Source: JAIOPA01 sp036522895 (GTDB lineage Bacteria > Eisenbacteria > RBG-16-71-46). From it: a DNA stretch of 64,000 bases. The position numbers were made by a program, and so were the translations under genes. Shown one piece after another: positions 24,936 through 34,213 of this stretch. Below the pieces are notes generated by a model. It worked only from the letters and a program-made list of their open reading frames with translations, had not been told where the DNA came from and did no database searches. Position 1 is the stretch's first letter, and every line of letters starts with the position of its first letter. Location: NCBI GenBank assembly GCA_036522895.1, contig DATDEX010000279.1:70448-134447 (forward strand), read 5' to 3'.

Positions 24936-27900
24936 ATGAGCATCGCCGAGATGGAGTGCAGCGCCGCTTGTCGGAGAATGTTCACCCGGATTCGGAAGAA
25001 GCGCATCTGTGTCGTCACGCTTCTCCTCATTCTTGCTTCCACGTTCATGTACCCAAGCTTGGCGCTGGCGAACGGGACTATCTCAGGGAACGTCAAGACA
25101 AGCAGCGGTACCGCCGTCCCGTACACCCGGGTCACGTGGGGCGCGGTAACTACGGGTGGCTGCATTAACAATCCGGGACACGCGTTCACCAATGCGGCTG
25201 GCAACTGGCAAAGCCCGATCCTGATCAACGGCTCCTATAGCGTTGGCTCAGGCTCATCTCCGTGCGTCGACAAGGCCTATCTCTGCACTGCCGGCAACGC
25301 ACCGCTGATTAACAACAACAACGTTACTGGGATTAACTTCATTAAGCCGCTGTATTCTATCTCGACATCCGTCGGTCTCGGCGGTGCCATGACGGTTACC
25401 TATGGTGACGATGCTGACAGCCCTACAATAGCCGCCACCGGCAGCGTCCCAGCAGTGTGCAACGCCCTAATGCACTTCACCATCACGCCCGATGGATGCC
25501 ATACGATAGCCAACGTAGTGGTCGACGGGTCCTCAGTCGGTGCGGTGTCGACCTACACCTTCTCCGGCGTTCAGGCCAATCACAGCATCTCGGTGAGCTT
25601 CGCCGCGAACGTCACCTACACGATCGTTGCCTCGGCCGGCGCAAACGGCACGATCAGTCCCTCGGGTTCGGTCACTGTTGGCTGCGGAGGCAGCCAAGCG
25701 TTCACGATCACGCCCAGCGGGTGCTACCAGGTGGCCGACGTCCTCGTCGATGGTGTTTCGGTGGGAGCGAGGCCGAGCTATACGTTCACGAACGTCCAGA
25801 CGAACCACACGATCTCGGCAAGCTTCTCGACGGCAGCGGGCTACTCGATCACCTCATCCGCAGGATCGAACGGATCGATCAGCCCATCCGGATCCGTCTC
25901 TGTACCCTGCGGCGGCAGCCAGAGCTTCACGATGACCCCCAGCCCCTGCTACCACGTGCAGAGCGTGGTTGTCGACGGGACATCGGTCGGAGCGCCAGGG
26001 AGCTATACCTTCTCAAACGTCCAAGCGAGCCACACCATCTCGGTGAGTTTCACGCTTGACACCTACACGATCGCCGCCACGGCGGGCATCGGCGGTTCGA
26101 TCGCCCCGTCGGGCTCGGTGGTGGTGAACTGCGGAGCGAGCCGGTCCTTCACGATCGCCGCGGGCACGTGCTACGTGATTTCAAATGTGCTTGTGGACGG
26201 CACCTCAAGGGGCCCGATCACTTCGTACACATTCAACAACGTCCAGAGCGGCCATACAATTTCCGCCAGCTTTGCAGCCAACTCCGGTGTCCTGCCAACG
26301 ATCCCTACCGGACTGTCGGTTATGAATCTGGGCACTGGGACCTCGCTCCACGCGAGTTGGAATCCCGTCACCGGGGCCACCAGCTACGTGCTTAGGCGTG
26401 TAGGGGGTGGCGGTACCACTGACACCCCGGTCAGCGGGACACAAACAGACATCACAAACCTCACGCGCACGACGTCATATGCCTTCAGCGCGCAGGCGAT
26501 CAACGGCTGCGGCGCCGGGCAATTCAGTCCCACAGTGAGCCGAGCGCCCGACTGGTACCCCGTGCTTCTCGTCCATGGCATTTGCGGTTCGAGCGCAGAC
26601 TTCACCCAATGCTCGCTGAGCAGCTTGGGTGAGCTTGCTTGCATCGTCCCGAACCCTGGGTTACTCGGCGATGTGCTAAAGAGCGCAGGAATCTCCCATG
26701 TATTCGCAGTAAATTATCCCAATAATGCCTCAATCGCTAGTGTTGCGCCAACTGTTGCGCAGAGAGTTAGGGACATCTTAACGGCAACAGGCGAGTCTCG
26801 CCTAAATATCATCGCTCATAGTCAAGGTGGTCTTGTCTCGCGCTACGCCACGCAGACTCTGGGAATGAGTTCGCGGGTCGCCAATCTGGTGATGATCGGG
26901 ACACCAAACCATGGTAGCGAATGGGCGAAGTGGATGATTCTTGCCCCGGCATTTCAACCCTCCTGGATGAAGCAGATCCGAGCATCGCTGGGCCTTGACT
27001 GCTTGGCGACGGGACAGGCCGGATACGACCTTGTGCCTGGGTCGGCGTTCCTGAATCAGTTGAATTATGGGAACAACACCGGCCACTACGACGCTCTTGC
27101 GAACCCATTCAATCCATTTCAGATATGCCCTAGTCACTACGCCGAGAACCTTCCCAGCAGCACCCAGTGTTGGTTGATTCTCGGCACTGGCGGATGGTGC
27201 GGACTGCCAGGGGCTGCCAAGGGCTCCGTTGGTCTCTGTGAGCCCAATGATGGTGTGGTGTCTATCGCGAACGGTCGGCTAAGTGGGCTGGAGGCATTCT
27301 ATTCTCGGGCCGACGACGGCCTGGACCCGGCGCCAGCCCGGCACCCACGGGCTACCCACTTTGCTGGGAGCACGCAGTTTCGTGGTCACGGCGCCGGGTG
27401 CAATCTTGAGGAACTCAAGCATCCCACGCTCATCAGCGCGGCGTATTTGATTGCGACCACTGGCACACTTCCGGGTTCTCCGTCTGCTCAGCCGGGTGAA
27501 GTAGCGACTGAACTGGGTGATCCTTCGGAGCCATGGATCCAAACAGCTGACGTCAGTAGTGCCGTCACGGTAGGAGAGGTCTTGCGGGATACGGTCACTG
27601 TTGGCAGCGCGAAGGCGATCACCTTCCTCCAGGCCGCCGAAGCGGGTGGTCTCGATCTGGCGGTGATTGACCCTAGTGGCGTCAGGTGGTCGCTGGCGGA
27701 TACCCTTAGCGGAGCGTTGTCCTATGAAGGAGATCCAGAGGCTGGTCTGCAGGCTCTGACGTTCGGGACACCCGCTCATGGGCGTTGGGTGATCGAGTCC
27801 AGCAGCCCATCCAAGGCTCAGAACTACTCTGCAGCTGCCTTCATCCAAGCCGACACCCTTCTCACTGGCGAACTCGTCGGATTCAGACCGGACAGCCTTC

Positions 27901-28799
27901 GTGCGCGCAGCGCCTGCTTCGGTCCAAGTGGGCCTCTCCCGGACGCTCGTATCACCGCACTTCTCGAGCTTCCCGACTCGTCTTCCATTCCCGTGCCGTT
28001 GTACGACGACGGTGCTCATGGGGACAGCTTGATAGGCGATGGCATCTTCGGGGCAGTCGTTCCAACCGCGCGCGGATCGGGCGCCTATGTCCTCCGCCTT
28101 GATGGGACCATTGAACAGAGTGATGTTGTGCTAGTCCACCAACAGAGCTTTGCGACAGCGGTCGTCCAGCCTCTACCCGATCTCCAGATCGATGCGACTG
28201 GCGTCGTAATTTCACGGGTAGCCGACAGCGAGGACTCGCTCACTGTTGTCGCCACTGTCCGGAACGTCGGCTTGGCAGCCGCCGGTGGTGCGCTGATCCA
28301 GTTTGAAGAGCCTGCGGGCGTCGTCGCGACGAAGGTTGCCGATATCGACTCCTCGGGCGCCATTACGGTCTCGGTGGGCTGGCGCCCGTCGCGAAGTGAT
28401 TCGAGTTCCATGCTGGTCTACATCGACCGGGCCAGTCCTTTCCTTCAATGCCGCTACGATAACGATTCGGTTGCGGTTGTCCTGAATCCGAGTTCCTTGG
28501 CTGTGGAACCGGCCCACACGCCGATCGCGGTGTGGCTTGCGTCTCCCGCGCCGAACCCAGTCGTTGGCCACGCCATAATTCGTTTTGGCCTCCCACGCGC
28601 AGGTCGCATTAGTCTGAGCGTCTTCGACGTGGCCGGGCGCAGAGTTGCAACGCTCTTGGATGGCACTAAGAATGCCGGGGCTTATGCCGTGCCTTGGGGG
28701 GATGCGGAAGGGGGACGGCGCATCGGGCCTGGCATGTACTTCGTTGAGCTCCGGGCCGAGGGGCACCAGATCGTACGGCGGGCTGTGTTCCTCCGGTAG
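24936..28799 (+). CDS. large secreted lipase-like protein with tandem InlB-type repeats and FlgD-type C-terminus
   Basis: 1287 residues. ATG at 24936 with GGGAGG at 24921-24926. A signal peptide (ICVVTLLLILASTFMYPSL) is followed by a carboxypeptidase-regulatory-like start, four ~70-residue repeats and a fibronectin-III-like block (PTIPTGLSVMNLG). The alpha/beta hydrolase has VLLVHGICGSS and nucleophile IIAHSQGGLVSRY, with GTPNHGSEW after it, the bacterial lipase pattern. C-terminal Ig-like and CARDB-like segments end in a FlgD/sorting domain (LSVFDVAGRRVATLLDG ... GMYFVELRA ... VFLR). Likely exported and anchored or released at the surface. The last base abuts the end of the convergent gene. 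Confidence 0.85.
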   Translation: MSIAEMECSAACRRMFTRIRKKRICVVTLLLILASTFMYPSLALANGTISGNVKTSSGTAVPYTRVTWGAVTTGGCINNPGHAFTNAAGNWQSPILINGSYSVGSGSSPCVDKAYLCTAGNAPLINNNNVTGINFIKPLYSISTSVGLGGAMTVTYGDDADSPTIAATGSVPAVCNALMHFTITPDGCHTIANVVVDGSSVGAVSTYTFSGVQANHSISVSFAANVTYTIVASAGANGTISPSGSVTVGCGGSQAFTITPSGCYQVADVLVDGVSVGARPSYTFTNVQTNHTISASFSTAAGYSITSSAGSNGSISPSGSVSVPCGGSQSFTMTPSPCYHVQSVVVDGTSVGAPGSYTFSNVQASHTISVSFTLDTYTIAATAGIGGSIAPSGSVVVNCGASRSFTIAAGTCYVISNVLVDGTSRGPITSYTFNNVQSGHTISASFAANSGVLPTIPTGLSVMNLGTGTSLHASWNPVTGATSYVLRRVGGGGTTDTPVSGTQTDITNLTRTTSYAFSAQAINGCGAGQFSPTVSRAPDWYPVLLVHGICGSSADFTQCSLSSLGELACIVPNPGLLGDVLKSAGISHVFAVNYPNNASIASVAPTVAQRVRDILTATGESRLNIIAHSQGGLVSRYATQTLGMSSRVANLVMIGTPNHGSEWAKWMILAPAFQPSWMKQIRASLGLDCLATGQAGYDLVPGSAFLNQLNYGNNTGHYDALANPFNPFQICPSHYAENLPSSTQCWLILGTGGWCGLPGAAKGSVGLCEPNDGVVSIANGRLSGLEAFYSRADDGLDPAPARHPRATHFAGSTQFRGHGAGCNLEELKHPTLISAAYLIATTGTLPGSPSAQPGEVATELGDPSEPWIQTADVSSAVTVGEVLRDTVTVGSAKAITFLQAAEAGGLDLAVIDPSGVRWSLADTLSGALSYEGDPEAGLQALTFGTPAHGRWVIESSSPSKAQNYSAAAFIQADTLLTGELVGFRPDSLRARSACFGPSGPLPDARITALLELPDSSSIPVPLYDDGAHGDSLIGDGIFGAVVPTARGSGAYVLRLDGTIEQSDVVLVHQQSFATAVVQPLPDLQIDATGVVISRVADSEDSLTVVATVRNVGLAAAGGALIQFEEPAGVVATKVADIDSSGAITVSVGWRPSRSDSSSMLVYIDRASPFLQCRYDNDSVAVVLNPSSLAVEPAHTPIAVWLASPAPNPVVGHAIIRFGLPRAGRISLSVFDVAGRRVATLLDGTKNAGAYAVPWGDAEGGRRIGPGMYFVELRAEGHQIVRRAVFLR
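25353..26285 (+). repeat. tandem InlB-B-type repeats within the lipase-like gene
   Basis: Four repeats of ~70 codons. Three are close (about 25617-25833, 25842-26050, 26061-26270) with the pattern AGxNGxIxPSGSV, CGxSxxFT, CYxVxxVxVDG, TSYTFxNVQ and HTISxSF. The first is diverged. Similar to the bacterial 'divergent InlB B-repeat' families used as stalks or adhesive rods. Confidence 0.8.
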
Positions 28800-29201
28800 C
28801 TAGCGGAAGGTCTGGGTGGCGCGTTGTCGGCGGCGATTTAGAAACGTCGTGAACAGCCCCAAGGCCACGGCGGTCAGAACGATAGCCACAACGAGGATGG
28901 CAACGATGCGGTCGAAAGCGCCGAAGCCCTGACCGGAGAGGGCGGAAAGTCCAAAGGTGGAGAGGCCGGCGGTGACTAGATAGAAACCCTCAATGACAAG
29001 AAGGATGACGAGAAAGGCACTACCAGCCGATGAACGTTGCCAAATGCCGAGGACGGCAATGCTCGAGAAGAGCAGAAAACCAAACATGGCCACGTCGGGC
29101 CCGTAGATGAGCATCGCAACAATAGCCGCTACGGGGAGAACGCTGGCGGTTAGCATGCTTCCAAGCCACAATAACTGGTCCGTGTGAGTAATGTCGGTCA
29201 T
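28800..29201 (-). CDS. four-helix membrane protein, unknown
   Basis: 133 residues with about four hydrophobic segments (LGSMLTASVLPVAAIVAML, VAMFGFLLFSSIAVLGIW, SAFLVILLVIEGFYLV and a final AILVVAIVLTAVALGLF) and a basic C-terminus. No family recognised. It ends exactly at the end of the convergent lipase-like gene. Confidence 0.6.
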   Translation of the reverse strand: MTDITHTDQLLWLGSMLTASVLPVAAIVAMLIYGPDVAMFGFLLFSSIAVLGIWQRSSAGSAFLVILLVIEGFYLVTAGLSTFGLSALSGQGFGAFDRIVAILVVAIVLTAVALGLFTTFLNRRRQRATQTFR

Positions 29202-29285
29202 AGTAGTGATGTAGTAGCTATGGTCCGTTGATCCAGACCGGCCGCCGCGAGCTATTATCGCCTTGATTGCCCGTGGTGCGGCGCC

Positions 29286-29675
29286 CTATGGGGACAGGTC
29301 GCGAGGCGTCACCCCGAGCTGCCGCGCCCGCCGACGCTGCCGACCCCGTTCCGCCTGCGTGAGTGGCTTGTGGGTCATGTACAGCTGCACGCGGACCTTT
29401 TCACGTTCGGCGGCGTCCATGGCCGGCAGGACGGTGCACTCCAGCTCACGGAGCCCGAGGTCCCGGGCGATCCGGTAACGTCGCTCGCCGTCGATGATCA
29501 GGTAGCGCCCCTTGCCGGACGGGCAGACGAGCAGCCCGTTCATGACCGCGAACTCCTGGATGGACGCTCGGAGGTCCGAGTCATCCTCGGCGATGCTGTA
29601 CTTGCTGTGCACGCTGTCTGGGTCTGGCACGATCTGACTGATCAGGATGCGCTTGTAAGTGTGACGATGCTTCAT
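29286..29675 (-). CDS. ParB/sulfiredoxin-like N-terminal domain protein
   Basis: 129 residues from Met at 29675. ParB-N pattern: VPDPDSVHSKYS, ASIQEFAVMNGLLV, then YLIIDGERRYRIARDLGLRE (the CTP-binding GERR region) and a basic C-terminus. No HTH is visible, so it may be a shortened ParB relative acting as a regulator or plasmid-style maintenance factor. No ParA is beside it. Confidence 0.7.
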   Translation of the reverse strand: MKHRHTYKRILISQIVPDPDSVHSKYSIAEDDSDLRASIQEFAVMNGLLVCPSGKGRYLIIDGERRYRIARDLGLRELECTVLPAMDAAEREKVRVQLYMTHKPLTQAERGRQRRRARQLGVTPRDLSP

Positions 29676-29847
29676 ACACTCACGATAGCAAATGAGCGCA
29701 GTTCGTCTAGGGCGGTTGTCCACAACGATGCGGCATCACATTCGCGTCCGCCTTCCTACCGGGAAGGACATCGGGGCGCTACGCTTCCCCACGCAGTACA
29801 CCTGATGCCGCAACCGTTCCACCCGCCCCTTGTCAGGAGGCCTTCCC

Positions 29848-30546
29848 ATGAAGGCCGATCACCCCATCCCGTACACCGACACCCGCGAGTCCATCGCCTA
29901 CGCCGAGCTCTTGAAGCTCGCCCACGAGGAGGGCCTCAAGTCCATCAGCACCTCGCTCGTGCTTCAACCCAGCGAGGAGAACGGCCGACTCGCCATCGTC
30001 AAGGCCGCGGTCGAGACGGAGCGCGGCCACTTCGAAGGCCTCGGCGATGCCGACCCCGGCAACGTCGATGCCTTCCTCGTTCCGCACCTGATCCGCGTGG
30101 CCGAGACCCGGGCCAAGGCCCGCGCCCTCCGTGACGCCGTCAACTGCGGCGTCGTCTCCTCCGAGGAGTTGGACGACGTCAGCCTGGACCAGGCCTCACG
30201 CCCCGGACCGGGTGCTCCCGCACCCCCGTCCTCGCGCCCTGCGAGGAATGAAGCGCCGCCTGCGCGCCCGCGCGGCAATGGCGGGGCCCGGTCCCCTCGG
30301 GGCACCACCGGCAACGGCTCGCCCGAGCCGATGACCGAAGGCCAGCGCCGGTACCTGTTCCGCATAATGGCGGGGCAGGGCTACCAGCGCGAAGCCGCGG
30401 AGAATCGGCTCAAGGAGATCTTCGAGGTCGGCTCGCTCACGGAGATCACGAAGACCGCCGCGATGAAGATGATCGACGAGCTGCTCCAGACCTCCGCCCC
30501 CGGAAACGGTGGCGGGAATGGACCAGCCTCGCGTCCTCTCCATTAG
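29848..30546 (+). CDS. Rad52-like single-strand annealing protein
   Basis: 232 residues. AGGAGG precedes the ATG at 29848. The N-terminal part reads AIVKAAVETERGHFEGLGDA, then VPHLIRVAETRAKARALRDA and VNCGVVSSEEL, the layout of phage/plasmid Rad52-type annealers (G-GDA, AETRAxARALR). A proline/arginine-rich linker leads to a C-terminal domain (MTEGQRRYLFRIMAGQGYQ). It would pair complementary single strands in recombination. It overlaps an exonuclease gene downstream, the usual SynExo-type pair. Confidence 0.65.
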   Translation: MKADHPIPYTDTRESIAYAELLKLAHEEGLKSISTSLVLQPSEENGRLAIVKAAVETERGHFEGLGDADPGNVDAFLVPHLIRVAETRAKARALRDAVNCGVVSSEELDDVSLDQASRPGPGAPAPPSSRPARNEAPPARPRGNGGARSPRGTTGNGSPEPMTEGQRRYLFRIMAGQGYQREAAENRLKEIFEVGSLTEITKTAAMKMIDELLQTSAPGNGGGNGPASRPLH

Positions 30547-31351
30547 CCAGGTCAACGCCTACCTCGGCTGCCCGCTCAAGTACCGCTTCCAGTACGTGGA
30601 CAAGATCCCACGGCCGTGGCGGGTAGCGGCCATGGCCTTCGGGACATCAGTCCACGCCGCCGTCGAGTGGTTCCACAAGGAACGCCTCGCCGGCCGAAGC
30701 CCGGAACTGACGCAAGTCCTCGAGGTCTTCGACGCGGACTGGTACGCGCAGAACACGGAGCCGCTCGTCTTTTCGGAACGGGAGTCGAGAGACTCCCTGG
30801 CCGAGAAGGGCCGGGCGATGCTCCAGCTCTACGTCGAGTCCAGCAGCGGCGTGAAGCCGGTCGCGGTCGAACAGCCGTTCGAACTGGATCTCGCCGATCC
30901 CGAGACGGGGGAAGTTCTCGGCGTGCGGCTGCGCGGCATCATCGATCTCGTGGAGGAGGGGGAGACGCTGGTCGACTTAAAGACGGCCGGCCGGACGCTC
31001 GAATCGGGGGGTCTCGAGCGGCACCTGCAGCTGTCGACCTACGCCCTCGCCTTCTTCCTCCTCCACGGTTCCATCCCCAAGCTCCGGCTGGACATGCTGC
31101 TCAAGACCGCCAAACCGCGGCTGGAGCGGCATCCCACCACCCGGAGCCTCGAGGATCTCGGCTGGACGGCCCGCCTCATCCGTGAGGTCTCACTGGCCAT
31201 TCAGACCGAGCACTTCTTCCCAAACCCGAGCTGGCGCTGCACCGAGTGCGAGTACTTCGCCCACTGCCAACAGTGGCGCGGGACCTGGCCCAGCGAGCAG
31301 CTCATGCAGCTAGGTGACGGGGGAGGTGTCGGCGAGTCCGTGGGCGCGTAG
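30518..31351 (+). CDS. PD-(D/E)XK exonuclease, RecB/Cas4-like
   Basis: 277 residues (ATG 30518; GTG 30509 also possible). It begins with SISQVNAYLGCPLKYRF, a RecB/Cas4-like opening. The catalytic core includes GIIDLVEEGETLVDLKTAGR (D and DxK) and LQLSTYALAFF (Q-helix), and the C-terminus has CTECEYFAHC, a cysteine cluster able to bind an iron-sulphur cluster. Overlap with the annealing protein gene indicates a functional pair for making and annealing single-stranded ends. Confidence 0.8.
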   Translation: MDQPRVLSISQVNAYLGCPLKYRFQYVDKIPRPWRVAAMAFGTSVHAAVEWFHKERLAGRSPELTQVLEVFDADWYAQNTEPLVFSERESRDSLAEKGRAMLQLYVESSSGVKPVAVEQPFELDLADPETGEVLGVRLRGIIDLVEEGETLVDLKTAGRTLESGGLERHLQLSTYALAFFLLHGSIPKLRLDMLLKTAKPRLERHPTTRSLEDLGWTARLIREVSLAIQTEHFFPNPSWRCTECEYFAHCQQWRGTWPSEQLMQLGDGGGVGESVGA

Positions 31352-31531
31352 GACCGATCAGCGGTCGATCGCGTGCTATCGGGGGCCACGGACGGCTGTT
31401 GAAGCCGAAACGTCCACGGCTCGTCGCACCTTCTCCCGTCAGTTGTTCCATCGCTCATTCCATTCAACGGGGCTCCACGCGTTCGCGCCTGGGGCCCTCT
31501 TTTCTACCCCAGCCCCTGCAGAGAGGCACCT

Positions 31532-31954
31532 GTGTATGTCTGCGAACTGACGAAGCGGAAGTACCGCGGCAAGCAGCCGCGCCAGATCCGCGGACCGGAC
31601 GATGTGTGTGCCGTGATTGGGCGGAAGCTCCATAGGGAACAACGCGAGCACTTTCTCGTCCTGCTCCTGAATGCCCGCCACGAGGTTATGGCCAAGGAGA
31701 CCATCTCCATTGGCAGCTTGAACGCGTCGGTGGTTCATCCGCGCGAGGTGTTCAAACCCGCCATCCTCGCCTCGGCGGCCTCGATCGTGCTGGTTCACAA
31801 CCACCCGTCCGGCGACCCCGAGCCAAGCGACGAGGATCTCTCAATCACCAAGCGCCTCGTCGAGGCCGGTGAGCTGCTCGGCATCGGCGTGCTCGACCAT
31901 GTCCTCATCGCCAGCCGGGGCGTCGTCTCGTTCCGCGCACGGCAGCTACTGTGA
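31532..31954 (+). CDS. radC: RadC-type JAB/MPN protein
   Basis: 140 residues from GTG at 31532. GSLNASVVHPREVFKPAIL is followed by VLVHNHPSGDPEPSDEDLSI, the HxH...D zinc-binding JAMM motif. This is the short mobile-element version of RadC without the N-terminal HhH domain, frequent in genomic islands. Its activity is not known with certainty. Confidence 0.88.
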   Translation: MYVCELTKRKYRGKQPRQIRGPDDVCAVIGRKLHREQREHFLVLLLNARHEVMAKETISIGSLNASVVHPREVFKPAILASAASIVLVHNHPSGDPEPSDEDLSITKRLVEAGELLGIGVLDHVLIASRGVVSFRARQLL

Positions 31955-31981
31955 CCCCTCACTGAAGAAAGGAATGTTGTC

Positions 31982-32713
31982 ATGCCTGCAACACTTGTTG
32001 TCCACCGCGGCGGCTGGGATGCCACCAAGGCTGACCTCGCCAGCGTCCTCGTGCCCGAGTCCACCGAGTCGTACCACCCCGTCCCGTACCATCGCTTCAT
32101 CGAGGAGGTTGAGCTGCACATCCCGCGCTTCGGACTCGCCGTTCGCTCGTCGCAGTTCGCGCTCGCGCGGGAGGGAGGCCAGATGTTCGGCGTCCTCACC
32201 TGCTCGAACGGTACGCCCGATCGCGACTACGCCCTCGCCATCGGCGTGCGGAACAGCTACGACCGCAGCCTGGCCGTCGGACTGACGCTCGGCTCGCGGG
32301 TGTTCTGCTGTGACAACCTCGCCTTCTCGGGCGAGGTGACGATGCACCGGAAGCACACGCTGAACGTCTTCCGCGATCTGCCCGACTTGATCTACCGGAT
32401 GCTGTCGCAGGTGGCGGCCATGCGGCAGCGCAGCGACGGCGAAATCGCGGCGATGAAGGTTCGCGAGCTGCCGCCGGCTCATGCACATCACCTGATGGTC
32501 GAGGCGATCAAGGCGAACGTTGCGCCCGCCTCGCGTCTGCCGAAGGTGATCGAGGCGTGGGATGAGCCGAAGCACGAGGAGTTCGCGCCGCGCACGGCCT
32601 GGTCCCTCTTCAATGCCTTCACCGAGATCCAGAAGGCGGGGGCGCCTCGGGCACAGATGGAGGGGAGCCTTCGGCTCAGTTCGCTCTTTCGGAAGGAGTT
32701 GTCACTCTACTGA
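31982..32713 (+). CDS. DUF932-like phage/plasmid protein
   Basis: 243 residues. RBS AAGGA precedes the ATG. YHPVPYHRFIEEV starts the domain, then IGVRNSYDRSLAVGLTLG, RVFCCDNLAFSGEV and KHTLNVFRDLPDLIYRML. This matches the general form of DUF932 proteins of plasmids and ICEs (biological role unknown). It is the last gene of the recombination module, followed by a terminator hairpin. Confidence 0.6.
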   Translation: MPATLVVHRGGWDATKADLASVLVPESTESYHPVPYHRFIEEVELHIPRFGLAVRSSQFALAREGGQMFGVLTCSNGTPDRDYALAIGVRNSYDRSLAVGLTLGSRVFCCDNLAFSGEVTMHRKHTLNVFRDLPDLIYRMLSQVAAMRQRSDGEIAAMKVRELPPAHAHHLMVEAIKANVAPASRLPKVIEAWDEPKHEEFAPRTAWSLFNAFTEIQKAGAPRAQMEGSLRLSSLFRKELSLY

Positions 32714-32723
32714 TTCAATCTCC

Positions 32724-32749
32724 GGGGCCGTCCGATTCTCGACGGCCCC
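32724..32749 (+). terminator. terminator-like hairpin
   Basis: Perfect 9-bp stem GGGGCCGTC / GACGGCCCC with an 8-base loop, 11 bases after the stop of the DUF932-like gene, followed by TCTTC. It probably ends the 29.8-32.7 kb operon. Confidence 0.75.
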
Positions 32750-33022
32750 GTCTTCATGTCGACGCGTGCAAGAGAAGACGGAGAAGCGGGGGTGGGGCGG
32801 CGCCCTTGCTCATGACCGTACGTTGCAGTACTTCACCGCGAGTGCCACATCGACGAACGTTTCCATTCGGATTCGCTCGCCGTCTGCGGGGCTCTGATTC
32901 AGTCGCGCGACCTCCGTGCCTGCAGGAGCGAGCGCCCCGACCCGTGGTCGCGTGGCACCCCGCACGGGCCGGTGCGTCGCAAGTCGTTGAACCAGCGGGA
33001 AGAAGCAGCTATCTTCGGCCCC

Positions 33023-34213
33023 ATGAAACCCATCAACCAGCGGACTACTTCGGGCGAGCGACTACGAATCGCGGGGCTCTTCGCGGGGATTGGTGGCATT
33101 GAGCTCGGGCTGCACCGAGCCGGCCACGTGACCGCCCTCTTGTGCGAGTCGGATCCCGGTGCTTCCAAGGTCTTGGCCGATCGATTCTCGCTTGAGGTGG
33201 CACCAGACGTGCGCGACCTTGAGTCGCTCGGCGATGTCGACTTGGTCACCGCTGGGTTCCCCTGCCAGGACCTCAGCCAAGCGGGTATGACCGCTGGCAT
33301 TCGGGGGAGCAACTCCGGTCTCGTCGATCACGTCTTCCGGCTCCTCGACCAGCGGAAGCGCGGTCCACGCTGGCTGCTCCTGGAAAACGTCTCGTTCATG
33401 CTCCACCTCGATCGTGGCCGCGGCATGCGCCACCTCGTCGACGAACTCGAGAAGCGCCGTTTTCGCTGGGCGTACCGCGTAGTGGACACGCGGGCCTTCG
33501 GGTTGCCGCAGCGGCGCCACCGAGTCATCCTGCTCGCATCCCGCAGCGAGGACCCGCGCGGGATCCTGTTCGGCCAGGATTCAAGAGTAACAGAACCCAC
33601 ATTCTCCACGGAGCTCTGGTGTGGATTCTACTGGACGGAGGGACTTCGCGGACTCGGGTGGGCAGTCGACTCGGTGCCCACGCTCAAGGGCGGTTCGACG
33701 ATTGGCATTCCATCCCCGCCAGCGATCTGGGATCCCGAGAGCGGTGAGATCTCCACCCCCGAGATCCGGGATGCCGAGCGGCTGCAGGGATTCGAGGCCG
33801 ACTGGACGCTCCCGGCTCTTCAAGTTCCCGGTGTCCGACCAGGACACCGGTGGAAGCTGGTCGGGAACGCGGTGAGCGTGCCCGTGGCGAAGTGGGTGGG
33901 GGAGCGTTTGGCCTACCCAGAGCCGTTCGATGGCGCTCGCACCCTCGAGGAACTGTCGCCGGGCGTGGCGTGGCCCAAGGCCGCGTGGGGCGCGAAGGGG
34001 CGTGTCTTCTCGGTCTCGGTCTCCACCTGGCCCGTGCGCATCCGCACCCCGCATCTGTCTCGGTTCGTGCGGTTCCCGCTGGCGCCACTGTCGTACCGAG
34101 CGGCATCGGGCTTCAAGAGTCGAATGGACGTGAGCGGACTCAACTTTGAAGACGCCTTCCGTCGCGCGATCGCGCGATACGTGAAGCGCGGCCTTCGGGT
34201 GGCCGTCGCCTAA
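33023..34213 (+). CDS. DNA cytosine-5 methyltransferase 1
   Basis: 396 residues (ATG 33023; an upstream GTG 32972 would add 17). Motifs: I AGLFAGIGGIELGL, IV GFPCQDLSQAG with the catalytic Cys, VI LLENVSF, VIII QRRHRV, X GNAVSVPVAKWVGERL. It adds a methyl group to C5 of cytosine in a target sequence that cannot be read from the protein. The stop overlaps the start of the restriction gene (TAATG at 34211), so methylase and nuclease are coupled. The 32750-33022 stretch before it shows no gene. Confidence 0.93.
   Translation: MKPINQRTTSGERLRIAGLFAGIGGIELGLHRAGHVTALLCESDPGASKVLADRFSLEVAPDVRDLESLGDVDLVTAGFPCQDLSQAGMTAGIRGSNSGLVDHVFRLLDQRKRGPRWLLLENVSFMLHLDRGRGMRHLVDELEKRRFRWAYRVVDTRAFGLPQRRHRVILLASRSEDPRGILFGQDSRVTEPTFSTELWCGFYWTEGLRGLGWAVDSVPTLKGGSTIGIPSPPAIWDPESGEISTPEIRDAERLQGFEADWTLPALQVPGVRPGHRWKLVGNAVSVPVAKWVGERLAYPEPFDGARTLEELSPGVAWPKAAWGAKGRVFSVSVSTWPVRIRTPHLSRFVRFPLAPLSYRAASGFKSRMDVSGLNFEDAFRRAIARYVKRGLRVAVA

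Noticed and set aside
25353..26285. Tandem DNA repeats that could suggest a CRISPR array
   Set aside because: Units are ~210 bases in frame and encode InlB-type protein repeats; no short identical repeats with unique spacers.
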